NCBI GenBank assembly: GCA_948442015.1 | Contig: CAOJRP010000012.1 | Location: 1 to 47,873 of the forward strand | Length of the DNA stretch: 47,873 nt | From: an uncultured Erysipelotrichaceae bacterium | Lineage (GTDB): Bacteria > Bacillota_I > Bacilli_A > RF39 > UBA660 | Reading direction: 5' to 3' | In this document: positions 1 to 8,699 of the stretch, one piece after another | How the letters are laid out: each line of letters begins with the position of its first letter | Position numbering within the stretch: position 1 is the first letter of the stretch | The notes under the pieces: model-generated | The model's input: the letters and a program-made list of their open reading frames with translations, nothing else | Database searches by the model: none | What the model was told of the DNA's origin: nothing | Translations under genes and position numbers: made by a program

Positions 1-19
1 ATGTCACATTGTAATTTGT

Positions 20-745
20 CTACAAAAATGTGTCTAAAAACTTGACATAAATCCATTCTTTTAGAAGAGTTAAAATGCAATTAAGATATATATCAAAATA
101 TTCTTTTAAATGATTTGTATTAAAAGGTATTAATTTATCAATTTGCGATAATAAATGTATATCACCAGAAAAGAAATTATACATATATCCATATTTATAT
201 TTATTAGCGAGTTTACCATAAGATTTCTTATCTTTAAAAACTTTTAACAATCCTTTATTTGTACTATTCAATCCTTTAATATTTAAACTATTTGCCCTTA
301 ATTGTTTATTATATGATTCTATAGCTGTTTCTACTATAAGTTTTACATCTATATTTTCAGATTCCATCTCTTTAATAAAACATATTTGCTCTATTATCTG
401 TCTACATAATAAGGAAGTGTATGATGGATAAATAATGCTATTGTTAAATTGCTTACAAATTTCACTGGTAATATTCATCGATAAATGAAAAACTATCAAG
501 TTATTTTTATTGATATTAATAGTTTGATTTTTTATATCAATATCTTTATTTAATAAACTTAAATAATTTATCATAGATATTCTATATATCAATAAACTCA
601 TCCAGTATATTTTATTTTTCAAATCGGAATATTTATTTAAATCTACTTTTGTATATAAATTTTCAAATATATTATTGCCAAAAATTTTATTATGGTATTC
701 TTTATCAACAGTTTCTGAATTAATTAAATTTTTTAACTCTTTCAT
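20..745 (-). CDS. Hypothetical protein, 241 aa, possibly DUF5677-like
   Basis: I do not recognise this protein with confidence. It is mainly alpha-helical and rich in Lys, Asn, Ile and Tyr, with no signal peptide and no clear catalytic motif. The middle (YTSLLCRQIIEQ) followed by a late YGKLANKYKYGYMYNF stretch vaguely recalls DUF5677-type helical proteins, but that is only a guess. I place the start at 745 because a GAAAGG ribosome site sits about 10 nt upstream; an in-frame ATG at 763 would use that same site as codons. It lies downstream of the secA terminator and so is probably a separate unit. Confidence 0.6.
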   Translation of the reverse strand: MKELKNLINSETVDKEYHNKIFGNNIFENLYTKVDLNKYSDLKNKIYWMSLLIYRISMINYLSLLNKDIDIKNQTININKNNLIVFHLSMNITSEICKQFNNSIIYPSYTSLLCRQIIEQICFIKEMESENIDVKLIVETAIESYNKQLRANSLNIKGLNSTNKGLLKVFKDKKSYGKLANKYKYGYMYNFFSGDIHLLSQIDKLIPFNTNHLKEYFDIYLNCILTLLKEWIYVKFLDTFL

Positions 746-763
746 TATATTACAACCTTTCAA

Positions 764-805
764 TAATAAAAGATGTCAACAGATTTATTTTTGCTGACAT
801 CCTTT
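764..805 (-). terminator. Intrinsic terminator after secA
   Basis: On the minus strand, GATGTCA and TGACATC form a 7-bp stem (772-778 with 795-801) followed by TTTTATT. It lies about 100 nt past the secA stop and just before the next gene's ribosome site. Confidence 0.7.
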
Positions 806-898
806 AATTTCAATGGATTTTGTCCACATTTTATTCAATTGGTTGACAAACAACAAATTTGCTACCTTTTTGATTTTTTACTTTTCTCTTATTTTACC

Positions 899-3391
899 TT
901 ACTTTCCACAACATTGTTTGTATTTCTTACCCGAACCACAAGGACAAGGTTCATTTCTTCCTATTTTATTAACCTTCTTAGGGTCTCTTTTAACTTTATA
1001 CTTTCCATCTCCAGCATTTCCTCTAACAGTTTGTTTTCTTTCTGTATTTTGAGTTATTTCTGCTTTAAGTAAGAAGATAGAAATATTCGATTCAATATTT
1101 TGCATTAATCTATCAAATAAGTCATAACCTTCCATTGTATAAGCTTGTAATGGATTTGTTTGTGCATATCCACGAAGTCCAATCCCCTCTCTTAAATGTT
1201 CCATTGCTCCAATATGGTCAACCCAAGCATTATCGATTACTCTTAAAGCAATAGCTTTTTCAAACTCATGTTGTATTTCATCTGGTACTTCGTTCATTTT
1301 TTCATTGTAATCATTAACTACTTTTGTAACTAAGAATGATGTAATATCATCTTCCTTTTTAAAGTCTTTTAGTTCATCTACTTCAATTTTAGTTTTCTTA
1401 ACTAAATTAGTATTTATATATTCAACGATTTCACTCTTATCATCATCTGTAATATAACCTTCTGGTTCAATGTGATTATCTACTAAATATTTAATAGCTG
1501 AATTAAATGTTTCTTTTGTTCTTTCCTCAATATCTTCTTGCTCTAAAATTTCATTTCTTCTTGAATAAATAATCTCTCTTTGTTCATTCATTACATTATC
1601 ATAATCAAGCAAAGACTTTCTCATATCATAGTTGTTTCCTTCAACTTTCTTTTGAGCAGTTTCAATACTTCTTGTAAATGTTTTACTTCTAATTGATTGT
1701 TCATCAGTAAAGCCAACACTAATTAGCATTTGTTTAATTTTATCTGTACCAAATCTACGCATTAAGTCATCATCAAATGAGACATAGAATTGAGACATAC
1801 CAGGGTCTCCTTGACGACCAGAACGTCCACGTAACTGATTATCAATACGACGAGATTCGTGTCTTTCAGTTCCAATTACACACAATCCACCAAGTTCTTT
1901 TACTCCTTCGCCAAGTTTGATATCGGTACCACGACCAGCCATATTAGTAGCAATAGTAATTGCACCTTTTTCACCAGCTTTAGCAATAATATCAGCTTCT
2001 CTTTCATGATTCTTGGCATTTAAGACTTCATGTTTTAAATTAGCTTTTTTTAGTAATGAACTTAAATATTCATTAGCTTCAACAGATATAGTACCAACTA
2101 AGATTGGTTGCCCAGTTTCATGTATCTCTTTAATTTTATTAACTATAGCTTTATATTTACCATTTGCTGTAGCATAAACTAAATCTGGCAAATCTTCTCT
2201 TATAACTGGTTTATTAGTTGGTATTTGAATAACATACATGTTATAAATACTTCTAAATTCTTCTTCTTCCGTTTTAGCAGTACCTGTCATACCTGCTAAT
2301 TTATTATACATTCTAAATAAATTTTGGAATGTTATTGTTGCCATTGTTTTTGTTTCTTCATTAATTGTTACACCTTCTTTAGCTTCTAGAGCTTGATGTA
2401 ACCCATCAGAAAATTGTCTTCCATGCATTAAACGTCCAGTAAATTGGTCAACGATAATAATTGCATCATCTTCAATTACGTAGTCAACATCTATTTTAAA
2501 ACCATAATTTGCTTTTAAGGCTTGATTAATATGATGAACTAACATTGAGTTATCCATATCATATAAATTATCTAAGTTAAAATGTTTTTCTAAGGCCTCA
2601 CTACCTTTTTCTGTTAAAGAAACATTTTTTGTTTTTTCATCAATTGTATAATCTTCTTCTGTTAGTTTTTTAACAGCACGATCAGCATCTTTATAAAGGT
2701 TAGCTGAATTTACTTTACCACCACTAATAATCAATGGCGTTCTTGCTTCATCAATAAGAATAGAGTCCACTTCATCAACAATACAGAAGTTAAGAGGTCT
2801 TTGAACTCTATCTTCTTTTCTTATTACCATATTATCTCTTAAGTAGTCAAAACCTATTTCGTTATTAGTCGAATAAGTAATATCACAGTTATAAGCATCT
2901 TGCTTTTCTTTTGGACTTAACTCTCTCATATTTAAACCAACAGTTAAACCTAAAAATCTAAAGACATTTCCCATCCATTCCGAGTCACGTTTAGCTAAGA
3001 AGTCATTTACTGTTACAATATGTACACCTTTTCCAGTTAAGGCATTTAAATATGCTGGCATTGTTTCTGTTAAAGTTTTTCCTTCACCAGTTTTCATTTC
3101 AGCAATGTTACCATAGTGAATTGCTAGTCCACCAATAAGTTGAACAAAATAAGGTTTTTCGCCAATAACTCTAAATGCTGCTTCACGGACAACGGCAAAA
3201 GCAGGAACTACTAACTCTTCCAAATCAGTTCCTTCACTTAATTGACGCTTAAACTCTTCTGTTTTAGCTTTAAGCTCTTCATCGCTTAAAGTTTCCATCT
3301 CACTACTTAAAGCATCTATCTCTTTAGCGATACTTTCAAACTTTTTTAATTCTTTATATTCTGAGTCAATTAATTTTCTAAATAATCCCAT
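899..3391 (-). CDS. secA: Preprotein translocase ATPase SecA
   Basis: SecA is the motor ATPase that drives unfolded preproteins through SecYEG at the cytoplasmic membrane. At 830 aa it has the normal length. Visible motifs are the Walker A MKTGEGKTLTE near residue 100, the DEVDSILIDEARTPL box, the helicase segment TNMAGRGTDIKLG, the IGTERHESRRIDNQLRGRSG arginine-finger region, and a C-terminal zinc motif (NEPCPCGSGKKYKQCCGK) for SecB or ribosome contact. The start at 3391 is chosen because GGAGG lies correctly upstream; the open frame extends to 3508, but that extension is Lys/Cys/Tyr-rich and unlike any SecA. Single-gene transcript with its own promoter and terminator. Confidence 0.98.
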   Translation of the reverse strand: MGLFRKLIDSEYKELKKFESIAKEIDALSSEMETLSDEELKAKTEEFKRQLSEGTDLEELVVPAFAVVREAAFRVIGEKPYFVQLIGGLAIHYGNIAEMKTGEGKTLTETMPAYLNALTGKGVHIVTVNDFLAKRDSEWMGNVFRFLGLTVGLNMRELSPKEKQDAYNCDITYSTNNEIGFDYLRDNMVIRKEDRVQRPLNFCIVDEVDSILIDEARTPLIISGGKVNSANLYKDADRAVKKLTEEDYTIDEKTKNVSLTEKGSEALEKHFNLDNLYDMDNSMLVHHINQALKANYGFKIDVDYVIEDDAIIIVDQFTGRLMHGRQFSDGLHQALEAKEGVTINEETKTMATITFQNLFRMYNKLAGMTGTAKTEEEEFRSIYNMYVIQIPTNKPVIREDLPDLVYATANGKYKAIVNKIKEIHETGQPILVGTISVEANEYLSSLLKKANLKHEVLNAKNHEREADIIAKAGEKGAITIATNMAGRGTDIKLGEGVKELGGLCVIGTERHESRRIDNQLRGRSGRQGDPGMSQFYVSFDDDLMRRFGTDKIKQMLISVGFTDEQSIRSKTFTRSIETAQKKVEGNNYDMRKSLLDYDNVMNEQREIIYSRRNEILEQEDIEERTKETFNSAIKYLVDNHIEPEGYITDDDKSEIVEYINTNLVKKTKIEVDELKDFKKEDDITSFLVTKVVNDYNEKMNEVPDEIQHEFEKAIALRVIDNAWVDHIGAMEHLREGIGLRGYAQTNPLQAYTMEGYDLFDRLMQNIESNISIFLLKAEITQNTERKQTVRGNAGDGKYKVKRDPKKVNKIGRNEPCPCGSGKKYKQCCGK

Positions 3392-3413
3392 GTAAAATTC
3401 CTCCAATATTGAT

Positions 3414-3444
3414 ATTATAACATAGTATATGGGCTTTTGTCCTA
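3414..3444 (-). promoter_or_regulatory. Probable sigma-A promoter of secA
   Basis: On the minus strand a perfect TATAAT (3414-3419) lies 23 nt before the start codon. It is preceded by a weak AGGACA -35 at 18-bp spacing. The -10 is convincing; the -35 is poor. Confidence 0.5.
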
Positions 3445-3552
3445 TAAATTTACATTTAATTTTATAACATCGTTTGCTCTTTCTTTTATAACATTTGTAT
3501 ACACACATTATGACATTCTGTTAAAAAAGTGTAACTTGGTATTCTCAAGCAC

Positions 3553-3580
3553 TAAAAAATCGCATTATAGCGACTTAATT
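3553..3580 (-). terminator. Intrinsic terminator of the 304-aa gene
   Basis: On the minus strand AAGTCGC and GCGATTT flank a 6-nt loop, followed by a T-run. It lies just past the stop codon at 3594. Confidence 0.6.
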
Positions 3581-3593
3581 ATTTTTTAATCTT

Positions 3594-4508
3594 TTATTCT
3601 GTTTTAGCACTAATTTTATTTAACCAATATTTAAAGTTTTCACTGTTTTTTTCTTTTCTTAAAGTTCTATTCTCTTCTTCTGTTTGTTTTAACTCCTCAT
3701 CAGTTACATCTAGAATTCTTAATAAATCAACTGCTAATTTTGAGTAATCAGGTCTATGTTTATTATTGTCTATTATTTTTACTTTATCAGGATTTTCTTT
3801 ATCTATTTCATATCCTTCTTCATTTAACAATAAATTTAATGCATCATATAGTATTCCACTCATATCTGTTTCTATAGAGCTCTGCCCAATAAATTTTAGA
3901 AATTCAGAAGGAATTGGACGATTAGAAATGGCTGTGCAATTTGATACATAATCAAGTAACTTTCCTGTTATTGTCCTCACATAAGTATAAATATCAGGAA
4001 CTTCAAATCTCATAGCTTTCATATGATAACTTAATAAAAAGTATTGCTTTATCTCCTCACCTAAAAACTTAATGTAAGATAATAACTTAAAGTAATCTTC
4101 TAATTCCTCTTCATCTCTTTTATACCACTCACCATTAATTTGCATGCTTAAAGAATGCCCATGATTTGTTTCTATCACTTCAATTCTACTAGCTAAATCT
4201 ATAATATTTTTTAATGTATATTCTTCAAAAGGATAACCAAAATTTTCTCCATAAGGTACGACATCTGTAAAATTACAATATACTTCATATTTTTCAGTAA
4301 TAAAATCTTCTAAATCTTCAACTTCGAAATTTAATTTATCTATACAAAACGTATTATAATTTTTATCCATTAAAACATATAAATCTGTTATTGGAGTATC
4401 TAATACTATTACCTCTTCATAAACTTCGCAGTTTCTCCAATATATTCCATATTTACTGCAAGCTTCTCTAAATTTCATATCTTGCATTATTTCTTCTCGT
4501 GTCATCAT
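3594..4508 (-). CDS. Hypothetical protein, 304 aa
   Basis: I do not recognise this soluble, acidic protein. The N-terminal 150 residues look alpha/beta with many Glu, Asp and Tyr; the second half is helical and ends in a charged coiled segment (ELKQTEEENRTLRKEK). There is no signal peptide or transmembrane segment. Two ATGs are adjacent (4508 and 4505); GGATGG lies 3-6 nt before them. It sits between secA and alr with its own terminator and gives no functional clue from context. Confidence 0.75.
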   Translation of the reverse strand: MMTREEIMQDMKFREACSKYGIYWRNCEVYEEVIVLDTPITDLYVLMDKNYNTFCIDKLNFEVEDLEDFITEKYEVYCNFTDVVPYGENFGYPFEEYTLKNIIDLASRIEVIETNHGHSLSMQINGEWYKRDEEELEDYFKLLSYIKFLGEEIKQYFLLSYHMKAMRFEVPDIYTYVRTITGKLLDYVSNCTAISNRPIPSEFLKFIGQSSIETDMSGILYDALNLLLNEEGYEIDKENPDKVKIIDNNKHRPDYSKLAVDLLRILDVTDEELKQTEEENRTLRKEKNSENFKYWLNKISAKTE

Positions 4509-4564
4509 AAACCATCCATAAATTATATTTAACCAAAAATAATTATTTTTAGCAAGAGCAAAAA

Positions 4565-5620
4565 TTATACATATATTCTAGAAACTCTTTTCCCAATTGA
4601 ACATATTACTTCATAAGTAATTGTATCTAAATATTTTGCTATTTGTTTAATATGTTCAATATCTTTTATAATTGTAACTTTATCTCCAACTTTAACATCA
4701 TCATCAACTTTAATAAAAAGCATATCCATACAAATATTACCAACTATCTTATATTCTTTGTTATTTATAAATACTATTCTTCCTGTATTTTTACGAATTA
4801 ATCCATCAGCATAACCAACAGGAACTACTGCTATTCTTTCTGTCTGCTCTACTTTATAAGCACCATTATATCCTACTGTTCCATCTGTAACTGTATTTAT
4901 TTGAATAACTTCGCTATATAAACTAAAAGTAGATTTAAATTCAATATCCTTATAGTCGATTAATCCATACATAGCAATTCCTAAACGGCAACCATTGACA
5001 TAATCTCTTTTAGGGAAAAATTCTGTCGCCTCACTAGCACCAACGTGAATAATGGGTATTTCTTTTAAATTAATATCGCTAGTTATTAACTCAAACTGAG
5101 AAAGCTGTTTTAATGTATTTTCCTTGCTATATACATTATATATATGCGTATATATTCCTTCCAATATAAAGTTTTTTTCTTTAATAAGACAATAAATTTT
5201 ATTAAATTCTTCTTTGTTATCAACGCCTAGTCTATTCATACCTGTATTAATTTTTATATGTACTTTTAAATTGTCAATTGAAGAGTCAATTTTCCTCAAA
5301 TAATCTAAATTACTTATAGTGATGGTTATGTTATTCTCTACACATAAAGGAATATATTTAACATCGATAATACCTAAACATAATATCGGAACATCTTTTA
5401 ATTGTTTTCTTATATCTAAGGCCTCGTCTAAAGTAGCAACTGCTAAATAATTGCAACCAGCTTCAACTATAGCTTTTACTACAGGCAAATCATTATGACC
5501 ATAACAATCTGCTTTTACAACTCCAAAATGATAGACATAATTATTATACCTATCAATTAATAATTTAACATTATATTTAATATTTTTTAAATTTACTTCA
5601 ACATAAGTATTTCTAAACAT
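4565..5620 (-). CDS. alr: Alanine racemase (PLP-dependent)
   Basis: Interconverts L- and D-alanine for peptidoglycan and is cytoplasmic. The PLP lysine motif appears as FGVVKADCYGHN near residue 37 (family usual: VVKADAYGHG). The C-terminal beta domain has VVPVGYADG and GNICMDMLFIKV, and the GIAMYG motif is present. At 351 aa it is slightly short of the usual 370-390. The second catalytic tyrosine most likely lies in VGYNGAYK. GAAGGA precedes the ATG at 5620. It is monocistronic, separated from its neighbours by non-coding DNA. Confidence 0.92.
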   Translation of the reverse strand: MFRNTYVEVNLKNIKYNVKLLIDRYNNYVYHFGVVKADCYGHNDLPVVKAIVEAGCNYLAVATLDEALDIRKQLKDVPILCLGIIDVKYIPLCVENNITITISNLDYLRKIDSSIDNLKVHIKINTGMNRLGVDNKEEFNKIYCLIKEKNFILEGIYTHIYNVYSKENTLKQLSQFELITSDINLKEIPIIHVGASEATEFFPKRDYVNGCRLGIAMYGLIDYKDIEFKSTFSLYSEVIQINTVTDGTVGYNGAYKVEQTERIAVVPVGYADGLIRKNTGRIVFINNKEYKIVGNICMDMLFIKVDDDVKVGDKVTIIKDIEHIKQIAKYLDTITYEVICSIGKRVSRIYV

Positions 5621-5681
5621 ATCAAATTCCTTCTTTCAAAATTAACGTTTTAAAAAAATTTACAACTACTCTTATAAGGTT

Positions 5682-5765
5682 TTATTTCACATTGATTATA
5701 CCAAAATCGTCATCTTTCTTTTATATAGAACAGAAAACATTTTTTACAACTTTCTTAAAGACTAA
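5682..5765 (-). pseudogene. Decayed copy of the hpf 3' end
   Basis: The minus strand here repeats the last roughly 85 bp of hpf (6870-6960). It has the same stop-proximal codons (KVNIIGF, with a TAA stop), a single-base deletion that breaks the frame after the DDDK codons, and several substitutions, more towards its 5' side. The copy contains only the tail of the domain and cannot make a protein. The 330-aa gene lies exactly between this relic and the intact hpf. Confidence 0.8.
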
Positions 5766-5780
5766 GAAAGTATAATAAAC

Positions 5781-6773
5781 CTAATCTATTCTAATCTTTT
5801 TTGGAACAATAGAAGGTCTTTCCTCGGCAATAGCTGCGTTATATGCTGAAGAAACGTCTATACTATCTAAATCACAATAGTTTGAAACAAAAACAACTAC
5901 TTTTTCAAATCTCTCTTTCATAGATAAAGAAGAATCAAAACTATATAAAATATCAAGTATATATTTATCTAATGTTTCAGACTTTATTTTTGCTATTATT
6001 TTTAAACCATTTAAATCATAATCATTACCTTTAAACAAAGAAAAATCTCTTACTAAATTTTCATATTCATGAGCAATACTTTCTATTTCTATTGCTGCCA
6101 CTGCATTTATAAAATCTTTATACTTTCTATAAGAGATTTGATAAGAATCTGCAAAAAAACTTATACAACTTGCAAGGGAATCCGATTTAGTTTTAAAAAT
6201 TAGTTTCATGGTTTCACTATGGTATCCGCTTTTTATAGACTTTTCAGATAGAGCAACATTTTTTAAAGCAATAGCAATTCCATTTGTTTTAGCATTTATT
6301 ATTAATTTTACATCTTCTAATTCATAGGGAGATTCATGTGGGGGTAAAGAATTTACAACGAAAGAGGCACATTCAGCATTTTTTGCACTTTTAGCCGTTT
6401 TCATTAATGACCAAAACTCTCTGTAATTTTCATTTTGTAAAGTTTCTTCTGTTACCGCCATATCACATAAAAACTCAATAATATATTCTTTACCTTTATA
6501 CTCTTCTTCTGAATATTCTGCAAAGAAATCCATATCTTCTTTATGATAAGGACTAAGTATTGATTCTATAGAATATGCTACAAGATTTAAACAGTTATAT
6601 TTTAATTTATTTTTACTTCTTTTAGCCTTTTCTATTAGTTCATTATCATAAATAAAAATATTTTTTATTTTTTCTAATTCTTCGTTTCTTAATTTCAAAT
6701 TTTCTAATTCTACTAAAAGTTTCCTTTTCAATAAGGCAATATAATTCGTATCTATATTATTTATACTATCCAT
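5781..6773 (-). CDS. Helical-repeat protein, 330 aa, unknown function
   Basis: I do not recognise the family. After a charged N-terminal helix region, residues about 120-285 look like at least four degenerate repeats of about 33-36 residues. Each opens with a Leu/Ile/Ala-Lys helix (FWSLMKTAKSAKNAECA, VKLIINAKTNGIAIALKN, MKLIFKTKSDSLASCISF, LKIIAKIKSETLDKYILD), which suggests an alpha-solenoid used for binding. There is no signal peptide or membrane segment. A promoter (TTTGAT, 17 bp, TATAAT; 6798-6826) drives it separately from hpf. It sits between intact hpf and a decayed hpf tail, which suggests later arrival or a local duplication. Confidence 0.75.
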   Translation of the reverse strand: MDSINNIDTNYIALLKRKLLVELENLKLRNEELEKIKNIFIYDNELIEKAKRSKNKLKYNCLNLVAYSIESILSPYHKEDMDFFAEYSEEEYKGKEYIIEFLCDMAVTEETLQNENYREFWSLMKTAKSAKNAECASFVVNSLPPHESPYELEDVKLIINAKTNGIAIALKNVALSEKSIKSGYHSETMKLIFKTKSDSLASCISFFADSYQISYRKYKDFINAVAAIEIESIAHEYENLVRDFSLFKGNDYDLNGLKIIAKIKSETLDKYILDILYSFDSSLSMKERFEKVVVFVSNYCDLDSIDVSSAYNAAIAEERPSIVPKKIRID

Positions 6774-6797
6774 ATATTTTCACTCATTTCTAACTTC

Positions 6798-6826
6798 ATT
6801 ATATACTAATTTCTATTAAAATCAAA
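6798..6826 (-). promoter_or_regulatory. Sigma-A-type promoter of the helical-repeat gene
   Basis: Minus strand TTTGAT (6821-6826), 17-bp spacer, perfect TATAAT (6798-6803), about 25 nt before the start codon. Confidence 0.55.
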
Positions 6827-6852
6827 ATAATTTTCTCTTATTATATTGCATT

Positions 6853-6871
6853 AAAAAAGAGCCCTCGCCCT
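6853..6871 (-). terminator. Intrinsic terminator overlapping the hpf stop
   Basis: Minus strand AGGGC, loop GAGG, GCTCT, then a T-run; the stem begins in the hpf stop codon. It separates hpf from the helical-repeat gene. Confidence 0.6.
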
Positions 6872-7406
6872 ATTTCACATTGATTATGCCAAAATTGCCA
6901 TCTTTTCTTTTATAAAGAACAGATACACACTCTTCATCGACATTTTTAAAGACAAAGAAATCATGATTTAATAACTCTATTTGTAGCATCGCCTCTTCTT
7001 CATCCATTGGCTTCATACTAATATTTTTTCTTTTAACAATCTTTTCAACTGCTTCTTCTTCATCTTGTGAAAGTTCATAGTTAAAATTAAATTCTGCTAC
7101 TTCAACATTTCTGTATCTATCATTTAATCTTGTCTTATTCTTTCTAATTTGTCTTTCTAACTTATCAACCATCAAGTCAATAGCAGCATAGAAATCTTCA
7201 TGTGACTCTTCTGCTCTTAGAGTAAACTTTGTCGTTGGAACAGTAACTTCCACTATTTGCTCTAAATCTTTAACTCTTACAACAATGCTAGCCTTAATAT
7301 CATCTGGATTTTCAAAATACTTATCAAGTTTCGCAAGTTTACTTTCAATATGCTTCTTCATTGCATCGGTAATCTCTATTTTATTACCACGAATATTCAA
7401 TTTCAT
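6870..7406 (-). CDS. hpf: Ribosome hibernation promoting factor, long form
   Basis: Binds the 30S subunit in slow growth and, in the long form, dimerises 70S ribosomes into inactive 100S particles. The N-terminal domain (residues 1-100) begins MKLNIRGNKIEITDAMKKHI. The C-terminal dimerisation domain (about 120-178) carries FFVFKNVDEECVSVLYKRKD. At 178 aa it matches Firmicute long HPF. GGAGA lies before the ATG and a TATAAT is present at about 7431, without an obvious -35. A decayed partial copy of its 3' end lies about 1.1 kb downstream. Confidence 0.95.
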   Translation of the reverse strand: MKLNIRGNKIEITDAMKKHIESKLAKLDKYFENPDDIKASIVVRVKDLEQIVEVTVPTTKFTLRAEESHEDFYAAIDLMVDKLERQIRKNKTRLNDRYRNVEVAEFNFNYELSQDEEEAVEKIVKRKNISMKPMDEEEAMLQIELLNHDFFVFKNVDEECVSVLYKRKDGNFGIINVK

Positions 7407-7453
7407 TACACCATCTCCATTTACTTAGATTATATCATGGAAATAGAAAAAAG

Positions 7454-8023
7454 CTACATTTTTGTAACTTTTTTTAAAAATTTGGCAAATATATAGTCTT
7501 TAGGATTATATATAGAATACATTCTAAATGTCTGTTTTAAATATTTACCTAATTCATCATTTACTTCTTTAATTATATATAAATCATTTTTAATTTTTCG
7601 TTCTTTTACTAAACTTAAAAGAAATAATTCTACTACATTTTTATCACAAGAATTAATTACTGTCTTATAGTTTTTACTAACTACTATAACATTTTTAGAA
7701 ATTAATAAATATGTATGATTATCTAAAAATTTTTCTAAAGAAACAATTTTTACAGTTTTAAAATTAAATTCTTTAAAAAGTTCTTTTAGCATAACTAACT
7801 CCAAATAACTATCATAAATCGATATATATAGTAGATTGTCTCCAATAAGATTATTATTTATATTATTTTTTTTTAGTAAATAGGCAAACTCTTGGCGAAA
7901 CAAGAGAATATCAACTATTTTCCCATCATTTATACTTTTAAAATTACATTTATAATCAATATCTTTATAATTAAAGAAAAGATTTTTACCATAAAAGTAT
8001 AAAATAAGTGAATTAGTTTTCAT
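7454..8023 (-). CDS. Uncharacterised protein behind spoIIQ, possibly a degenerate actin-like domain
   Basis: A 189-aa protein, rich in Lys, Asn, Leu and Ile, with no signal peptide. Its ATG shares one base with the spoIIQ stop, so translation is coupled. The order of elements (NDGKIVDILLFRQEFAYLL, then LYISIYDSY, then FKTVKIVSLEKFL) resembles the N-terminal half of MreB-type actins (KDGVIADF, VCVPSG, VYLIEEPLAA), without nucleotide motifs. In Bacillus the spoIID-spoIIQ-spoIIID neighbourhood ends in the actin gene mbl. That supports a remnant, but the assignment is inference; it may be an unrelated small sporulation protein. Confidence 0.6.
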   Translation of the reverse strand: MKTNSLILYFYGKNLFFNYKDIDYKCNFKSINDGKIVDILLFRQEFAYLLKKNNINNNLIGDNLLYISIYDSYLELVMLKELFKEFNFKTVKIVSLEKFLDNHTYLLISKNVIVVSKNYKTVINSCDKNVVELFLLSLVKERKIKNDLYIIKEVNDELGKYLKQTFRMYSIYNPKDYIFAKFLKKVTKM

Positions 8024-8655
8024 TATCCTAAACTATTTAAATCTACATCATATAAAGTTAAAGGATTAGTTCTAACACCTTTTAATAATGTTTCAAAATG
8101 TAAACAGTTATCTTTTTCTTCTGATAAAGCATTATTTCCACTTGTAGCAATAATTTGACCTTGTTCTACAGAATCTCCCATTTTTACACTTATGTTATCA
8201 ACACTCTTATAAATAGAAGTTAAACCTAGTTCTTCATTTTCAATTTCAACGATAAATCCAAGTAATTCATCTTCTTTGATATTTTTTACAACACCTTTAG
8301 TTACACTTATGACATTAAACTCTTCATCACTACTATATAAAATTCCTGTATTTTGCATATAGATATTTTCATAGTAAATTAAAGATTTTTGTTGTTCATC
8401 TTCACTTTTGTCCTTTTCATAATAATTTTTACTGATACTTACTTTGTCACTTTCATAAGGCTTAATCATTGTGTTTGTATTTGTACTTACAACTGGTTCT
8501 GTTTCTTCTACTACTGGATTAATAACATATCTTTCTGGACTTTTCTCTTCACTCGGTTTATTTTGGAGTGTCGTATAAACTCCTACTACAGCTAATACTG
8601 TTAGTGTAAATATAACTGTCGGTATTACCCATCTTTTTAATTTTAATCTTTTCAT
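8023..8655 (-). CDS. spoIIQ: SpoIIQ-like M23/LytM forespore protein
   Basis: In sporulation SpoIIQ sits in the forespore membrane and, with SpoIIIAH, bridges to the mother cell during engulfment. It starts MKRLKLKRWVIPTVIFTLTV, a short cytoplasmic tail and one transmembrane helix. A linker follows, then a C-terminal M23 (LytM) domain with GVVKNIKEDELLGFIVEIEN and VEQGQIIATSGN. The usual HxH metal motif appears as CLHFE, and the first zinc histidine region is also changed, so it looks non-catalytic, as in Bacillus. The start at 8655 has AAGGGTGAG upstream. Its place between spoIID and the next gene fits spo context. Confidence 0.85.
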   Translation of the reverse strand: MKRLKLKRWVIPTVIFTLTVLAVVGVYTTLQNKPSEEKSPERYVINPVVEETEPVVSTNTNTMIKPYESDKVSISKNYYEKDKSEDEQQKSLIYYENIYMQNTGILYSSDEEFNVISVTKGVVKNIKEDELLGFIVEIENEELGLTSIYKSVDNISVKMGDSVEQGQIIATSGNNALSEEKDNCLHFETLLKGVRTNPLTLYDVDLNSLG

Positions 8656-8699
8656 TATCTCACCCTTCTTACTTATAAGTGTGAGCATTAATTTAAATA

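Noticed and set aside
773..1072. Plus-strand reading frames over the end of secA
   Set aside because: Phe/Ser-rich antisense frames of secA's 3' end and its terminator; no ribosome site.
3392..3508. N-terminal extension of SecA
   Set aside because: The extension is non-homologous, overlaps the promoter, and the GGAGG before 3391 fixes the start.
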